Notes under the pieces: generated by a model | Databases searched by the model: none | What the model saw: the letters and a program-made list of their open reading frames with translations, nothing else | Told to the model about the DNA's origin: nothing | Position numbers and translations under genes: made by a program | Source: Pseudomonadota bacterium | Lineage (GTDB): Bacteria; Myxococcota; Myxococcia; Myxococcales; Myxococcaceae | DNA: 41,833 bases | Reading direction: 5' to 3' | NCBI GenBank assembly: GCA_023423535.1 | Contig: JAFAFL010000115.1 | Span: 1 to 41,833, forward strand | In this document: positions 7,159-15,927 of the stretch, piece after piece | How positions within the stretch are numbered: the first letter of the stretch is position 1 | Layout of the letters: each line of letters opens with the position of its first letter

Positions 7159-10100
7159 ATGGTCTCTCGTCAGACTCGTCTTTTCGCCGCGCTCTGCGCG
7201 CTGGCGCTGATCGCCTGCTCCGGCCCCTCTCCGGTTCCGACGCCGGAGGACGCGCGCGCGGAGTCGCAGCGAGGGGAGCGCAAGCCGCGGCCGAGGCCTC
7301 CGGAGGGCACCGACATGACGCATTGGAAGGCCGTGGACGCGCTGATCGGTGAGCAGAAGTTCCAGGCCGCGCTGGACCTCACGCTTGGGCACCTCGAGCG
7401 CGCCAGGGCGGCAAAGGACGAGGCCGACTGGGCGCGCGCGCTCATCCGGGCGACGCAGCTGCAGACCGCGCTGCACGGCTACGAGACCTCGGTGCGGTTC
7501 CTGCGCGAGCAGCCGTGGCCGGAGGGCGCGCTCCATCGGGCGACGCTGGACCTCTTCTACGCGCGGTCGCTCGTCACCTACGTGCAGGCCTACCAGTGGG
7601 AGATCCGCCAGCGCGAGCGCGTGGAGTCGAAGGGCGAGGTGGACCTCAAGCGCTGGACGGTGGAGCAGCTCTACACCGAGGCGCAGCGGGCGTACGACGA
7701 CGTGTGGCGGCAGCGCGAGGCGCTCGGCGGGTACGAGGTCGAGGCGCTCGGCGAGTACCTGCACCCGAACGACTATCCGCGCGAGGTGCGAGGCACGCTG
7801 CGCGACGCGGTGACCTACCTGCGCGTGGAGCTGCTGGCGGACACCACCGGCTGGCGGCCGGAGCAGCAGAACGAGAGCTTCCGGGTGGCGCTCGAGCCGC
7901 TGCTGCGCGCGAACGCGAAGTGGGCGGAGGGCGTGGCGCTGTCCGATCCGGCGGTGCATCCGCTGGAGCGCATCGGCGCGGCGCTGATGGATCTGGAGCT
8001 GTGGCACGCGAAGGAGGAGAGGCCGGAGGCGGCGCTGGAGGCGAAGCTCGAGCGGCTGCGGCGGCTGCACGACGCGTTCGAGGACAAGGACCGGCGCGCG
8101 CTCATCCGCGCGGAGCTGGAGCGGACGCTGCCGGACTTCCGCAAGAGGGCCTGGTGGGCCATGGGGGCCGCGCAGCTGGCGACCTTCCAGCGGGACGCGG
8201 GGATGCTCGTGCGCGCGCGGGAGACCGCTCAGGACTGCGTGGAGGCCTATCCAGAGGCCATCGGTGGGCAGCGCTGCCGGCACCTCGTGGCGGCGCTGGA
8301 GGTGCCCTACTTCGCGGTGACGGCGATGAGCCACGACGCGCTGGGGAAGCGGTCGGTGGAGGTCACGCACAAGAACCTGCCGAAGCTCTACTTCCGCGCG
8401 TACGCGATCGATCTGGAGAAGCGGCTGCGCAGCGCGCGCGACTACAACCTCCTGCCTTCGGGCGACGAGATGCGCGCGCTGCTCGAGGCCCGCGCGGACG
8501 CGAGCTGGACGGTGGACCTGCCGCCCACGCCGGACCTGCAGCCGCACCGGACCTTCGTCACCCCGCCGCTGACGAAGCGGGGCGCGTTCCTCCTGCTGGC
8601 CAGCGCGCGCGAGGACTTCGCTGCGACGGACAACCTCGTGGTGGGCACGCACGTCATCGTCACCGGGCTGGCGGTGACCACGCGATCGTATTCGGACGGG
8701 ACGACGGAGGTCAGCGCGCTGGAGGCCGAGACCGGTGCGCCGGCGGTGGGCGTGGAGCTCTCACTCTGGCGCTTCGACTGGCAGCGCGGGCACCAGCCGG
8801 TGGAGACGCGGCGCACGGACAAGAGCGGCAGCGTGCAGTTCACCTCGGGCAAGGGCGACCGGCGGGGACACGGGCACTTCGTCGTCGGCAAGCGCGGCGC
8901 GGAGCTGGTGCTCGATCCGAACGGGCTCAACTTCTGGAACCCGAGCCCGCAGCCCTCGCGGAAGCAGGCGCTCATCTACACCGACCGCAGCATCTACCGG
9001 ACGCTGCAGAAGGTGATGTGGAAGGTCATCGCCTTCGAGGGCTCGCCGGAGGGGCCGTCGTACAAGGTGATGCCGAGCGCGGACGTGTCGGTGTCGCTGC
9101 TCGATGCGAACGGGCAGGTCGTGGAGCAGAAGAAGGTTCGCGCCAACGCGTGGGGAAGCGCATCCGGTGAGTTCGACCTGCCGACGGGGAGGTTGCTCGG
9201 GCAGTGGCGGCTGCGCACAGAGCCGAACGGGTACGCGGCGATCCGCGTCGAGGAGTACAAGCGCCCGACCTTCACCGCCGAGCTGAAGGATCCGGAGGGC
9301 GCGCTGCGGCTGAACAAGCCCGCCGAGTTCCGCGGCGAGGCGCGCTACTACTTCGGGCTTCCGGTGACGTCCGGTCAGGTGCGCTGGCGGGTGACGCGCG
9401 AGCCGCGCTGGCCGTGGTGGTGGGGCTACTGGGGCATGCGCCCGCCCGCGTCGCAGTCGCAGGTGGTGGCGACGGGGAGCTCTGCGCTCGATGAAGAGGG
9501 CAGCTTCAAGGTCGCCTTCACGCCGGAGGCCGAAGAGCCGAAGACGGAGACCGACCGGCAGATTTCCTGGTCCTTCCGCGTCAGCGCGGACATCACCGAC
9601 GAGGGCGGCGAGACGCGGAGTGCGGAGCGGGTGTTCCGGCTCGGGTGGGTGAGTGTCGAGGGCCGCGTGGAGCCGACGGAGAAGTTCTTCGGGCCGAACG
9701 TCGCGCCGGTCTTCGATCTCGTGCGCACCGACCTCAACGGCGTGGGGCGCGCGGGCAAGGCGAGCTGGCGCATCGTCGAGGTGAAGCAGCCGGACGTGGC
9801 GCCGATGCCGGCGGACGTGCCCGTGTTCGAAGGCGAGGTGCTCGAGGGCAGCGAGGCGCCGCAGGGTGACACGCCGGGTGAGCTCCCCGAGGGCCAGCCG
9901 AAGGTCGTCACGCCCGGGGACAGGCTGCGGCCGCGCTGGGGCGGTGAGTCGCGGCTGGACGCCATTGCGTCGCGCTGGGCGGACGGTGCGGAGCGCGCGA
10001 AGGGCGAGGTCACCCACGACGCGAAGGGTGCGGCGCAGGTGGCGCAGGACGCGGGGAAGCTTGCGCCCGGGCTCTACCGCTTCCACTACGAGACGACCGA

Positions 10101-13100
10101 CGACTTCGGCGCGAAGTTCACCACGCAGCGGCTGTTCGTGATCGCCGGCGAGAAGACGCGGCTGCAGGTGCCGTTGCACCTCGTGCTCGACAAGGGGAGC
10201 GCGCGCGCGGGCGACAAGGTGACGGCGCTGGTGACGAGCGGCGTGCCGGGGCAGCGGATCGTCTTCGACGTGTACCGCGCGGGGCGTCGCGTCTCGCGGC
10301 AGGAGCGGGTGGCGGGTGAGTCGGCTGCGCTGATCACGCTGCCGATCGGCAAGGAGGATCGCGGCGGTTTCAGCGTCAGCGCGACGGTGATGCGCGACCA
10401 CCAGCTCGTCACCTTCACCGAGGACGTGTTCGTGCCGTGGGACGACCGCGAGCTGAAGATCGAGTTCGCCACCTTCCGCGACAAGCTGCGGCCGGGCTCG
10501 AAGGAGACGTTCCGCGTGACCGTGTCGCCCTCGCGCAAGGGCGAGGCCGCGGTGGGCGCCTCCGAGCTGCTCGCCTACATGTACGACGAGGCGCTGGACC
10601 TCTTCGCGCCGCACTCGCCGCCGAGCGTGATGGGGCTCTACCCGACGCGGACCGGCGCGCCGTGGATGCGCTCGAGCCTCGGGGCCGCGCAGACTCAGTG
10701 GGTGCACAGCGAGGGCTTCGGCGAGCTGCCCGACTTCCCGTCGCTGTCGCCGGACTACCTGCTCTTCCACGACAACTACGGCGTCGGCGGGCCGGGGATG
10801 CGCTACCGGACCTTCGGTGGGACGCGCGGGATGCCCATGCCCGCACCGTCCGCGGCCGCTCCGATGGAGGTGGCGGAGCTCCAGACCGCGCGGCGCAGCC
10901 GTTCGATCTCCATGGACTCGATGGCGCTGGAGGAGAGCGAGGGCGCGCCGGGCGCGAAGGCCCCGATGAAGAAGGAGGCCGCGGCGAACGCGCTCGGCGG
11001 GGAGGGGGACCTCGAGCAGAAGGCCGCCGCGCCCGAGGTGCAGCTGCGTCAGGACTTCAGCGAGACCGCGTTCTTCGCGCCGCACCTGCTGACGAACAGC
11101 GACGGCAGCGCGACGATCGAGTTCACCGTGCCGGACTCGGTGACCTCCTGGAACGTCTGGGTGCACGCGGTGACGAAGGACCTGCGCGGTGGCTCGGCGA
11201 CGAAGAAGACGCGCAGCGTGAAGGACCTCATGGTGCGCCCGTACGTGCCGCGCTTCCTGCGCGAGGGCGACACGGCGACTCTCACCGTCAACGTGAACAA
11301 CGCGTCCGAGGGCCCGCTGAAGGGCGAGCTGGAGCTCGACCTCATCGACGTGGAGACGCAGAAGAGCGTGCTGCGCGAGTTCGGACTGGACCCGCAGAAG
11401 GCGCGCGCTTCCTTCGACGCGAAGGCGGGAGGCGGCGCGACCGTGGGCTTCCCCATCGTCACGCCGGCGCGGCCGGGGCAGGTGGCGGTGAAGGTCACCG
11501 CGCGGAGCGGGAGCTTGAGCGACGGCGAGCTCCGGCCCATTCCGGTGCTGCCGGGGAGGCTCCACCTCGCGCAGTCGCGCTTCGTCACGCTGCGGGAGGC
11601 GGGCGCGAAGAAGACGCTCAGCTTCGAGGACATGGCGCAGGTGGCGAAGGGCGCGGATCCCTCGCTGACGCACGACCAGCTGGTGGTGACGATCGACGCG
11701 CAGCTCTTCTACACGGCGCTCGGCGCGCTGCCGTACCTCATCAACTATCCCTACGAGTGCACGGAGCAGACGCTCAACCGCTTCGTCTCCACCGGCATCC
11801 TCTCCTCGCTCTACGGCCAGTACCCGGCGGTGGCGAAGATGGCGAAGCAGCTGTCCGAGCGCGACACGCCGCTCGAGACCTGGGACAGCGCGGACCCGAA
11901 CCGCAAGATGGCGATGGAGGAGACGCCGTGGGTGGTGATGGGGAAGGGCGGGAGCGACGGCGGGCATGGGCTGACCAACGTGCTCGATCCGAAGATCGCG
12001 AAGGCGGAGCGTGACGCGTCGTTGGCGAAGCTGCGCAAGGCACAGACCGCGAACGGCGCGTTCCCCTGGTTCCCGGGCGGGCCTCCCTCGCCGTACATGA
12101 CGCTGTACATCCTCCACGGCTTCGCGCGCGCGGCGGATCACGGCGTGGAGATCCCGAGGGACATGGTGCAGCGCGCCTGGGCCTACGTGGCGCAGCACTA
12201 CCGCGACGAGTACGCGGGGCGGATGTTGAAGGAGGACTGCTGCTGGGAGTTCCTCACCTTCCTCAACTACGTGGCGTCCTCGTACAAGGACGCGTCGTAC
12301 ACGGGCAACGCGCTGACGGTGGAGGAGCGGAAGCAGATCCTCGAGCACTCGTTCAAGCACTGGAAGAGTCACTCGCCGTACCTCAAGGGCTACCTCGCGC
12401 TGACGCTGCAGCGGATGGATCGCGCGAAGGACGCGAAGCTCGTCTGGGCGAGCGTGATGGACAGCGCGAAGACGACGGAAGAGGAGGGGACCCACTGGGC
12501 GGCCGAGGACCGCTCGTGGCTCTGGTACAACGACCGGATCGAGACGCACGCGTTCGCGCTGCAGGTGCTCATGCAGCTCGAGCCCGACGATGCGCGCCGG
12601 CACGGGCTCGTGCAGTGGCTGCTCATCAACAAGAAGCTCAACCACTGGAAGAGCACCCGCGCGACGGCGGAGGTCGTGTACGCGCTGGTGAAGTACCTGG
12701 AGAAGGAGAAGGGGCTCGGCGTCCGCGAGGAGGTCAACGTGGAGGTCGGGCCTCGGAAGGTGCAGATGGTCTTCCAGCCGGACCAGTTCACCGGGAAGAA
12801 GAACCAGGTCGTCATTCCCGGCGCGGAGGTGGACGCGAAGACGATGAGCCGGATCACGGTGACGAAGCCGACGAAGGGCTTCGCCTTCGCCTCGGCCACC
12901 TGGCACTTCGCCACCGACAAGCTGCCGGAGGAGGCGCGCGGAGACTTCTTCTCGGTGTCACGCCGCTACTACAAGCGCGAGAGGACGGGGCGCGAGGCGG
13001 TGCTGAAGCCGCTGGAGGAGGGCGCGAAGCTGGAGGTCGGTGACGAGCTGGAGGTGCATCTCTCCATCCGCTCGAAGCACGCCGCCGAGTACGTCCACCT

Positions 13101-13371
13101 CCGCGATCCGCGCGCCGCGGGCCTCGAGCCGGAGAGTCCGGTCAGCCGCTACAAGTGGGACATGGGGCTCGTGTTCTACGAGGAGACGCGCGACTCGGGC
13201 GCGAACTTCTTCTTCGAGTGGCTGCCGCAAGGTGAATGGACCTTCAAGTACCGCCTGCGCGCGAACATGGCGGGCGAGTTCCGGGTGGGGCCCGCCACGC
13301 TGCAGAGCATGTACGCGCCGGAGTTCAACGCGTACTCCGCAGGACACCGGCTGAAGGTGGAGGGGAAGTAG
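7159..13371 (+). CDS. Alpha-2-macroglobulin family lipoprotein with thioester motif
   Basis: A very large (2070-residue) exported lipoprotein; lipobox LALIAC, Cys20. Bacterial alpha-2-macroglobulins are thought to trap attacking proteases in the periplasm or at the surface. Domain order: an N-terminal helical region (~50-440) not found in E. coli YfhM (about 1650 residues); macroglobulin-type beta domains from ~460, including the recognisable MG2 strand IYTDRSIYR (~605) and EEYKRPTF (~698); a low-complexity Ala/Met/Ser-rich segment (~1212-1297) where a bait region would lie; the central A2M domain beginning FSETAFFAPHLLT (~1300); and the thioester site YECTEQT with Cys1534 and Gln1537, so covalent capture is probably retained. 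An alpha-helical thioester domain and C-terminal beta domains follow. No pbpC (PBP1C) gene is adjacent, unlike YfhM-type loci. It is probably a stand-alone gene. Confidence 0.92.
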   Translation: MVSRQTRLFAALCALALIACSGPSPVPTPEDARAESQRGERKPRPRPPEGTDMTHWKAVDALIGEQKFQAALDLTLGHLERARAAKDEADWARALIRATQLQTALHGYETSVRFLREQPWPEGALHRATLDLFYARSLVTYVQAYQWEIRQRERVESKGEVDLKRWTVEQLYTEAQRAYDDVWRQREALGGYEVEALGEYLHPNDYPREVRGTLRDAVTYLRVELLADTTGWRPEQQNESFRVALEPLLRANAKWAEGVALSDPAVHPLERIGAALMDLELWHAKEERPEAALEAKLERLRRLHDAFEDKDRRALIRAELERTLPDFRKRAWWAMGAAQLATFQRDAGMLVRARETAQDCVEAYPEAIGGQRCRHLVAALEVPYFAVTAMSHDALGKRSVEVTHKNLPKLYFRAYAIDLEKRLRSARDYNLLPSGDEMRALLEARADASWTVDLPPTPDLQPHRTFVTPPLTKRGAFLLLASAREDFAATDNLVVGTHVIVTGLAVTTRSYSDGTTEVSALEAETGAPAVGVELSLWRFDWQRGHQPVETRRTDKSGSVQFTSGKGDRRGHGHFVVGKRGAELVLDPNGLNFWNPSPQPSRKQALIYTDRSIYRTLQKVMWKVIAFEGSPEGPSYKVMPSADVSVSLLDANGQVVEQKKVRANAWGSASGEFDLPTGRLLGQWRLRTEPNGYAAIRVEEYKRPTFTAELKDPEGALRLNKPAEFRGEARYYFGLPVTSGQVRWRVTREPRWPWWWGYWGMRPPASQSQVVATGSSALDEEGSFKVAFTPEAEEPKTETDRQISWSFRVSADITDEGGETRSAERVFRLGWVSVEGRVEPTEKFFGPNVAPVFDLVRTDLNGVGRAGKASWRIVEVKQPDVAPMPADVPVFEGEVLEGSEAPQGDTPGELPEGQPKVVTPGDRLRPRWGGESRLDAIASRWADGAERAKGEVTHDAKGAAQVAQDAGKLAPGLYRFHYETTDDFGAKFTTQRLFVIAGEKTRLQVPLHLVLDKGSARAGDKVTALVTSGVPGQRIVFDVYRAGRRVSRQERVAGESAALITLPIGKEDRGGFSVSATVMRDHQLVTFTEDVFVPWDDRELKIEFATFRDKLRPGSKETFRVTVSPSRKGEAAVGASELLAYMYDEALDLFAPHSPPSVMGLYPTRTGAPWMRSSLGAAQTQWVHSEGFGELPDFPSLSPDYLLFHDNYGVGGPGMRYRTFGGTRGMPMPAPSAAAPMEVAELQTARRSRSISMDSMALEESEGAPGAKAPMKKEAAANALGGEGDLEQKAAAPEVQLRQDFSETAFFAPHLLTNSDGSATIEFTVPDSVTSWNVWVHAVTKDLRGGSATKKTRSVKDLMVRPYVPRFLREGDTATLTVNVNNASEGPLKGELELDLIDVETQKSVLREFGLDPQKARASFDAKAGGGATVGFPIVTPARPGQVAVKVTARSGSLSDGELRPIPVLPGRLHLAQSRFVTLREAGAKKTLSFEDMAQVAKGADPSLTHDQLVVTIDAQLFYTALGALPYLINYPYECTEQTLNRFVSTGILSSLYGQYPAVAKMAKQLSERDTPLETWDSADPNRKMAMEETPWVVMGKGGSDGGHGLTNVLDPKIAKAERDASLAKLRKAQTANGAFPWFPGGPPSPYMTLYILHGFARAADHGVEIPRDMVQRAWAYVAQHYRDEYAGRMLKEDCCWEFLTFLNYVASSYKDASYTGNALTVEERKQILEHSFKHWKSHSPYLKGYLALTLQRMDRAKDAKLVWASVMDSAKTTEEEGTHWAAEDRSWLWYNDRIETHAFALQVLMQLEPDDARRHGLVQWLLINKKLNHWKSTRATAEVVYALVKYLEKEKGLGVREEVNVEVGPRKVQMVFQPDQFTGKKNQVVIPGAEVDAKTMSRITVTKPTKGFAFASATWHFATDKLPEEARGDFFSVSRRYYKRERTGREAVLKPLEEGAKLEVGDELEVHLSIRSKHAAEYVHLRDPRAAGLEPESPVSRYKWDMGLVFYEETRDSGANFFFEWLPQGEWTFKYRLRANMAGEFRVGPATLQSMYAPEFNAYSAGHRLKVEGK

Positions 13372-13430
13372 TCGCCGCTCGATGAGTTCCGGCGTCACCG
13401 CCGGTCTAACGTCTCAACGAGGAGGCGCAC

Positions 13431-13781
13431 ATGTCCTACGCAGACGGTTTCGTGCTGGCGGTGAAGAAAGACAAGGTCGAGGAGTACCGGGCGATGGCGG
13501 AGCTCGGGAAGACGGTGTGGCGCGAGCACGGCGCGCTCGACTACCGCGAGTTCATCGCCGACGACGTGAAGCCGGGGGAGGTCACCTCGTTTCCGCAGGC
13601 GGTGAAGCTCGAGGCCGACGAGGTCGTGGTGTTCTCGTTCATCACCTACCGCTCGCGCGCCCACCGCGACGAGGTCAACGCGAAGGTCATGGCCGATCCG
13701 CGCATGAAGGGCGATCCCGCGCGCATGCCGTACGACATGCAGCGGATGATCTTCGGCGGCTTCAACGCGCTCGTCGAATAG
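13431..13781 (+). CDS. DUF1428 family protein (YbaA-like)
   Basis: A 116-residue cytoplasmic protein matching the DUF1428/YbaA family in length and pattern: it begins MSYADGFVLAVK, contains the central FPQAVKLEADEVVVFSF strand pair, and ends with DPRM...MPYDMQRMIFGGF. Family members adopt a dimeric ferredoxin-like alpha/beta-barrel fold; their function is not established. AGGAGG lies 5 bases before the ATG, a strong ribosome site. It stands alone, 59 bases after the alpha-2-macroglobulin stop and convergent with the histidine kinase (18 bases between stops). Confidence 0.88.
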   Translation: MSYADGFVLAVKKDKVEEYRAMAELGKTVWREHGALDYREFIADDVKPGEVTSFPQAVKLEADEVVVFSFITYRSRAHRDEVNAKVMADPRMKGDPARMPYDMQRMIFGGFNALVE

Positions 13782-13799
13782 CGACCGGCGCGGCGCGGC

Positions 13800-15692
13800 C
13801 TAGAAACGCTCGGCGGCTGCTAGGGGGGCGGCGGGGACCACGGGCGCGGTCAGCTCCGGGCTCGTCCCATCCCGCTCCGCGTCCTCCAGCGGCAGGCGGA
13901 GCTGGAACGTGGCGCCCCTTCCCGGCTTCGGCACCAGCCGCAGGGAGCCTCCGTGGCGCCGTGCGGTCTCGGCGCTGATCGCCAGCCCCAGGCCCGTGCC
14001 CTGGCCCGGTGCCTTGGTGGTGAAGAACGCGTCGAAGATGCGGCCCTGCAGCGCGGGGGGAATGCCCGGCCCGTCGTCCGAGACCTCCAGCACGGCCTCG
14101 CCCGTCTCCGTGTCGTGGAACGTGCGCACGTGGATGTTGCCCTGCTCCCCGAGCGCCTGCCCCGCGTTGACCACGAGGTTCGTCATCACCCGCATGACCT
14201 CGCCCGGCACCGCGCGCACGTGCAGCCCGGGCTCGAGCGAGGTGTGCACGTGGACCGACGGCGAGAGGTTCGTTCCGCCGATCTTCAGGCCGGACGCGGT
14301 GAGCTCGGAGAGGCAGCACCGCTGGCTCTCGCCCTGCTGCCGGCTGAGCATCCGCATCGAACCGACGATTTCGCGGATCTGCGTGCAGCCATCGATCGCG
14401 TCCGTGAGCGCCTCCGTCGCGTCGTGACAGGCCTCGGCGACGCCGTCGTCGTCCGCCCACTGCCGCAGCGCCTCCGTCGCGCCCGGCCTTCCCTCGAGCT
14501 GGGCGATGACCAGATCGCGCGCGGGGGTGAGGCTCTCGACGTAGTCCTTCACCGCGCGCAGGTTCGCGGTGGTGTACGCGAGCGGGTTGTTGATCTCGTG
14601 GTTCACGCCCGCGACGAGCACCCCGAGGGCGGCGATCTTCTCCTGCTCGACGAGGCGGTCCTGCGTCGCGCGCAGCTCCGCGACGGTGGCCCCGAGCCGC
14701 TCGGCGTGCTGCGCCCGTTCGGTGACGTCGGAGAGGACGAAGAGCCCGAGCGCGAGCTGCGCGTCGAAGTGACAGCTCACGTCGAAGAGCTGCTCCGGAG
14801 CATTGGGAAGGCGCACCGCGCAGAGCGTCGTTCCGTCGTGCGCCCGGAGGTGGTCCCCCGGCTCGGCCCTCCCGCCGAGGCCGACCAGCGCCAAGACCTC
14901 CTCTACCGACGGAGAGGGGCCGACGAGTGCGGACGCGGCCGGGTTCGTGATGCAGCGCCCCGTCTGCAGGTCGAGCAGCATCGCCGGCAGCGGCATCCGC
15001 GAGAACACCAGCGCGAGCCCGGACTCGCCCATGCCCGCGACGCGCCAGCGCTCGAGGGCGATCCAGTAGGCGAAGGCGGTCACCGCGATGATGACCGGGC
15101 TCGAGAGGCTCTGAAGCTCCGGCGCGCCGAAGATGCGGATGAGGAAGTAGGCGGTGGAGGCGAACGTCTGCACGACCAGCAGCGTCACCATCGGCACCCG
15201 GCCGTAGCGGCTCGCGCGCCAGCGGGCAATGGCGCCGGCGCAGAGCACGAGGGTTCCCGCGAAGATGACCGAGCTGTCGAACGCGCGGACCGCGGGGTGC
15301 CCGGGAAACCAGCTCAGGTGCGTGTTGAGGAGCACGCCGGGGCCGTACGCATGGACGAGGCCCGCGCCGACGAGCGGCACCACGACGCTGCCGGCGATCG
15401 TCACCGCGCGGGTCCACCGGCGCTCGGGCCACAGGAGCAGGAGCCCGGTTCCGGTGAAGCCCGCGCCGATGAGCCCCGCGCTCACCCGCACCAGCGCGAC
15501 GAACGGCAGCGCCGTCTCCGCCGAGTCCGCGACCGACGCACCGAGCAGCGCGAAGCTGGAGAGCGTGGCGCCCCCGGTGAAGGTGACGAGCCCGAGCCGG
15601 ATGCCGCTGAGGCCTCCTCGCCTGCCCAGCGTGTTCAGCGTCACCGCCAGCGACGCGGCGCCGGTGACGAAGAGGAGAAGGGTGTAGCTCAA
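13800..15692 (-). CDS. Membrane sensor histidine kinase (multi-TM sensor, PAS, HisKA, HATPase)
   Basis: A 630-residue hybrid-free sensor kinase. About seven hydrophobic helices occupy residues 1-205 and would form a membrane sensor. A PAS-like region follows (~215-330), then a coiled stretch (AELRATQDRLVEQEKIAALG) leading into the H-box GVNHEINNPLAY with His365. The ATP-binding domain has the N-box LVVNAGQAL, the G1 box SDDGPGIP (Asp539) and the G2 box GQGTGLGLAI. It would autophosphorylate on His365 and pass phosphate to a response regulator, which is not encoded nearby, so this is an orphan kinase. The TTG start at 15692 is supported by GGAGG 6 bases upstream. The ~100-residue insertion between the H-box and ATP-binding domain is typical of HisKA kinases with the HEINNPL signature. 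The signal sensed is unknown. Confidence 0.9.
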   Translation of the reverse strand: MSYTLLLFVTGAASLAVTLNTLGRRGGLSGIRLGLVTFTGGATLSSFALLGASVADSAETALPFVALVRVSAGLIGAGFTGTGLLLLWPERRWTRAVTIAGSVVVPLVGAGLVHAYGPGVLLNTHLSWFPGHPAVRAFDSSVIFAGTLVLCAGAIARWRASRYGRVPMVTLLVVQTFASTAYFLIRIFGAPELQSLSSPVIIAVTAFAYWIALERWRVAGMGESGLALVFSRMPLPAMLLDLQTGRCITNPAASALVGPSPSVEEVLALVGLGGRAEPGDHLRAHDGTTLCAVRLPNAPEQLFDVSCHFDAQLALGLFVLSDVTERAQHAERLGATVAELRATQDRLVEQEKIAALGVLVAGVNHEINNPLAYTTANLRAVKDYVESLTPARDLVIAQLEGRPGATEALRQWADDDGVAEACHDATEALTDAIDGCTQIREIVGSMRMLSRQQGESQRCCLSELTASGLKIGGTNLSPSVHVHTSLEPGLHVRAVPGEVMRVMTNLVVNAGQALGEQGNIHVRTFHDTETGEAVLEVSDDGPGIPPALQGRIFDAFFTTKAPGQGTGLGLAISAETARRHGGSLRLVPKPGRGATFQLRLPLEDAERDGTSPELTAPVVPAAPLAAAERF

Positions 15693-15732
15693 GCGGCGCC
15701 TCCGGGCCGCGAAGGAGGTCTGCGACGACCCA

Positions 15733-15755
15733 CCGGGCGGGAATCACCCACCCGG
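15733..15755. promoter_or_regulatory. Inverted repeat in the divergent kinase/CoA-transferase region
   Basis: CCGGGCGGG and CCCACCCGG form 9-base arms (8 of 9 pair) around a 5-base loop. It lies 41 bases upstream of the histidine kinase start, inside a 235-base region between two divergent genes. It could be an operator or a leader hairpin; in DNA this G+C-rich such repeats also occur by chance. Confidence 0.3.
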
Positions 15756-15892
15756 ACGCGGAGGAGCCCCGGGCAGCAGCACCTGAAGGGGAGTGCGTGA
15801 GCCATGGTCGCAGGGGTGGCTGCAACCTCTGCGCCGCAGCGCACCGCGCCGCGCCACGGCCAACGGCTCCAGCCGAGGGGCGCGGCGCTCAC

Positions 15893-15898
15893 TATGAT
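15893..15898 (+). promoter_or_regulatory. Possible -10 element for the CoA-transferase gene
   Basis: TATGAT (5 of 6 to the -10 consensus) lies 29 bases before the TTG start of the CoA-transferase. No good -35 hexamer is found 16-18 bases upstream, so an activator would be needed if this is real. Confidence 0.3.
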
Positions 15899-15927
15899 CA
15901 GGGCATCACCTGCACGAGGAGCTGCCC

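Noticed and set aside
6463..8652. 729-codon minus-strand frame opposite rlmE and the start of the alpha-2-macroglobulin gene
   Set aside because: Same antisense composition; it crosses two unrelated sense genes and their gap.
8761..12906. Very long open frame on the minus strand (1381 codons), opposite the alpha-2-macroglobulin gene
   Set aside because: Composition is dominated by Arg, His, Leu and Val repeats typical of antisense frames in G+C-rich genes; there is no domain, and the sense frame has clear domains throughout.
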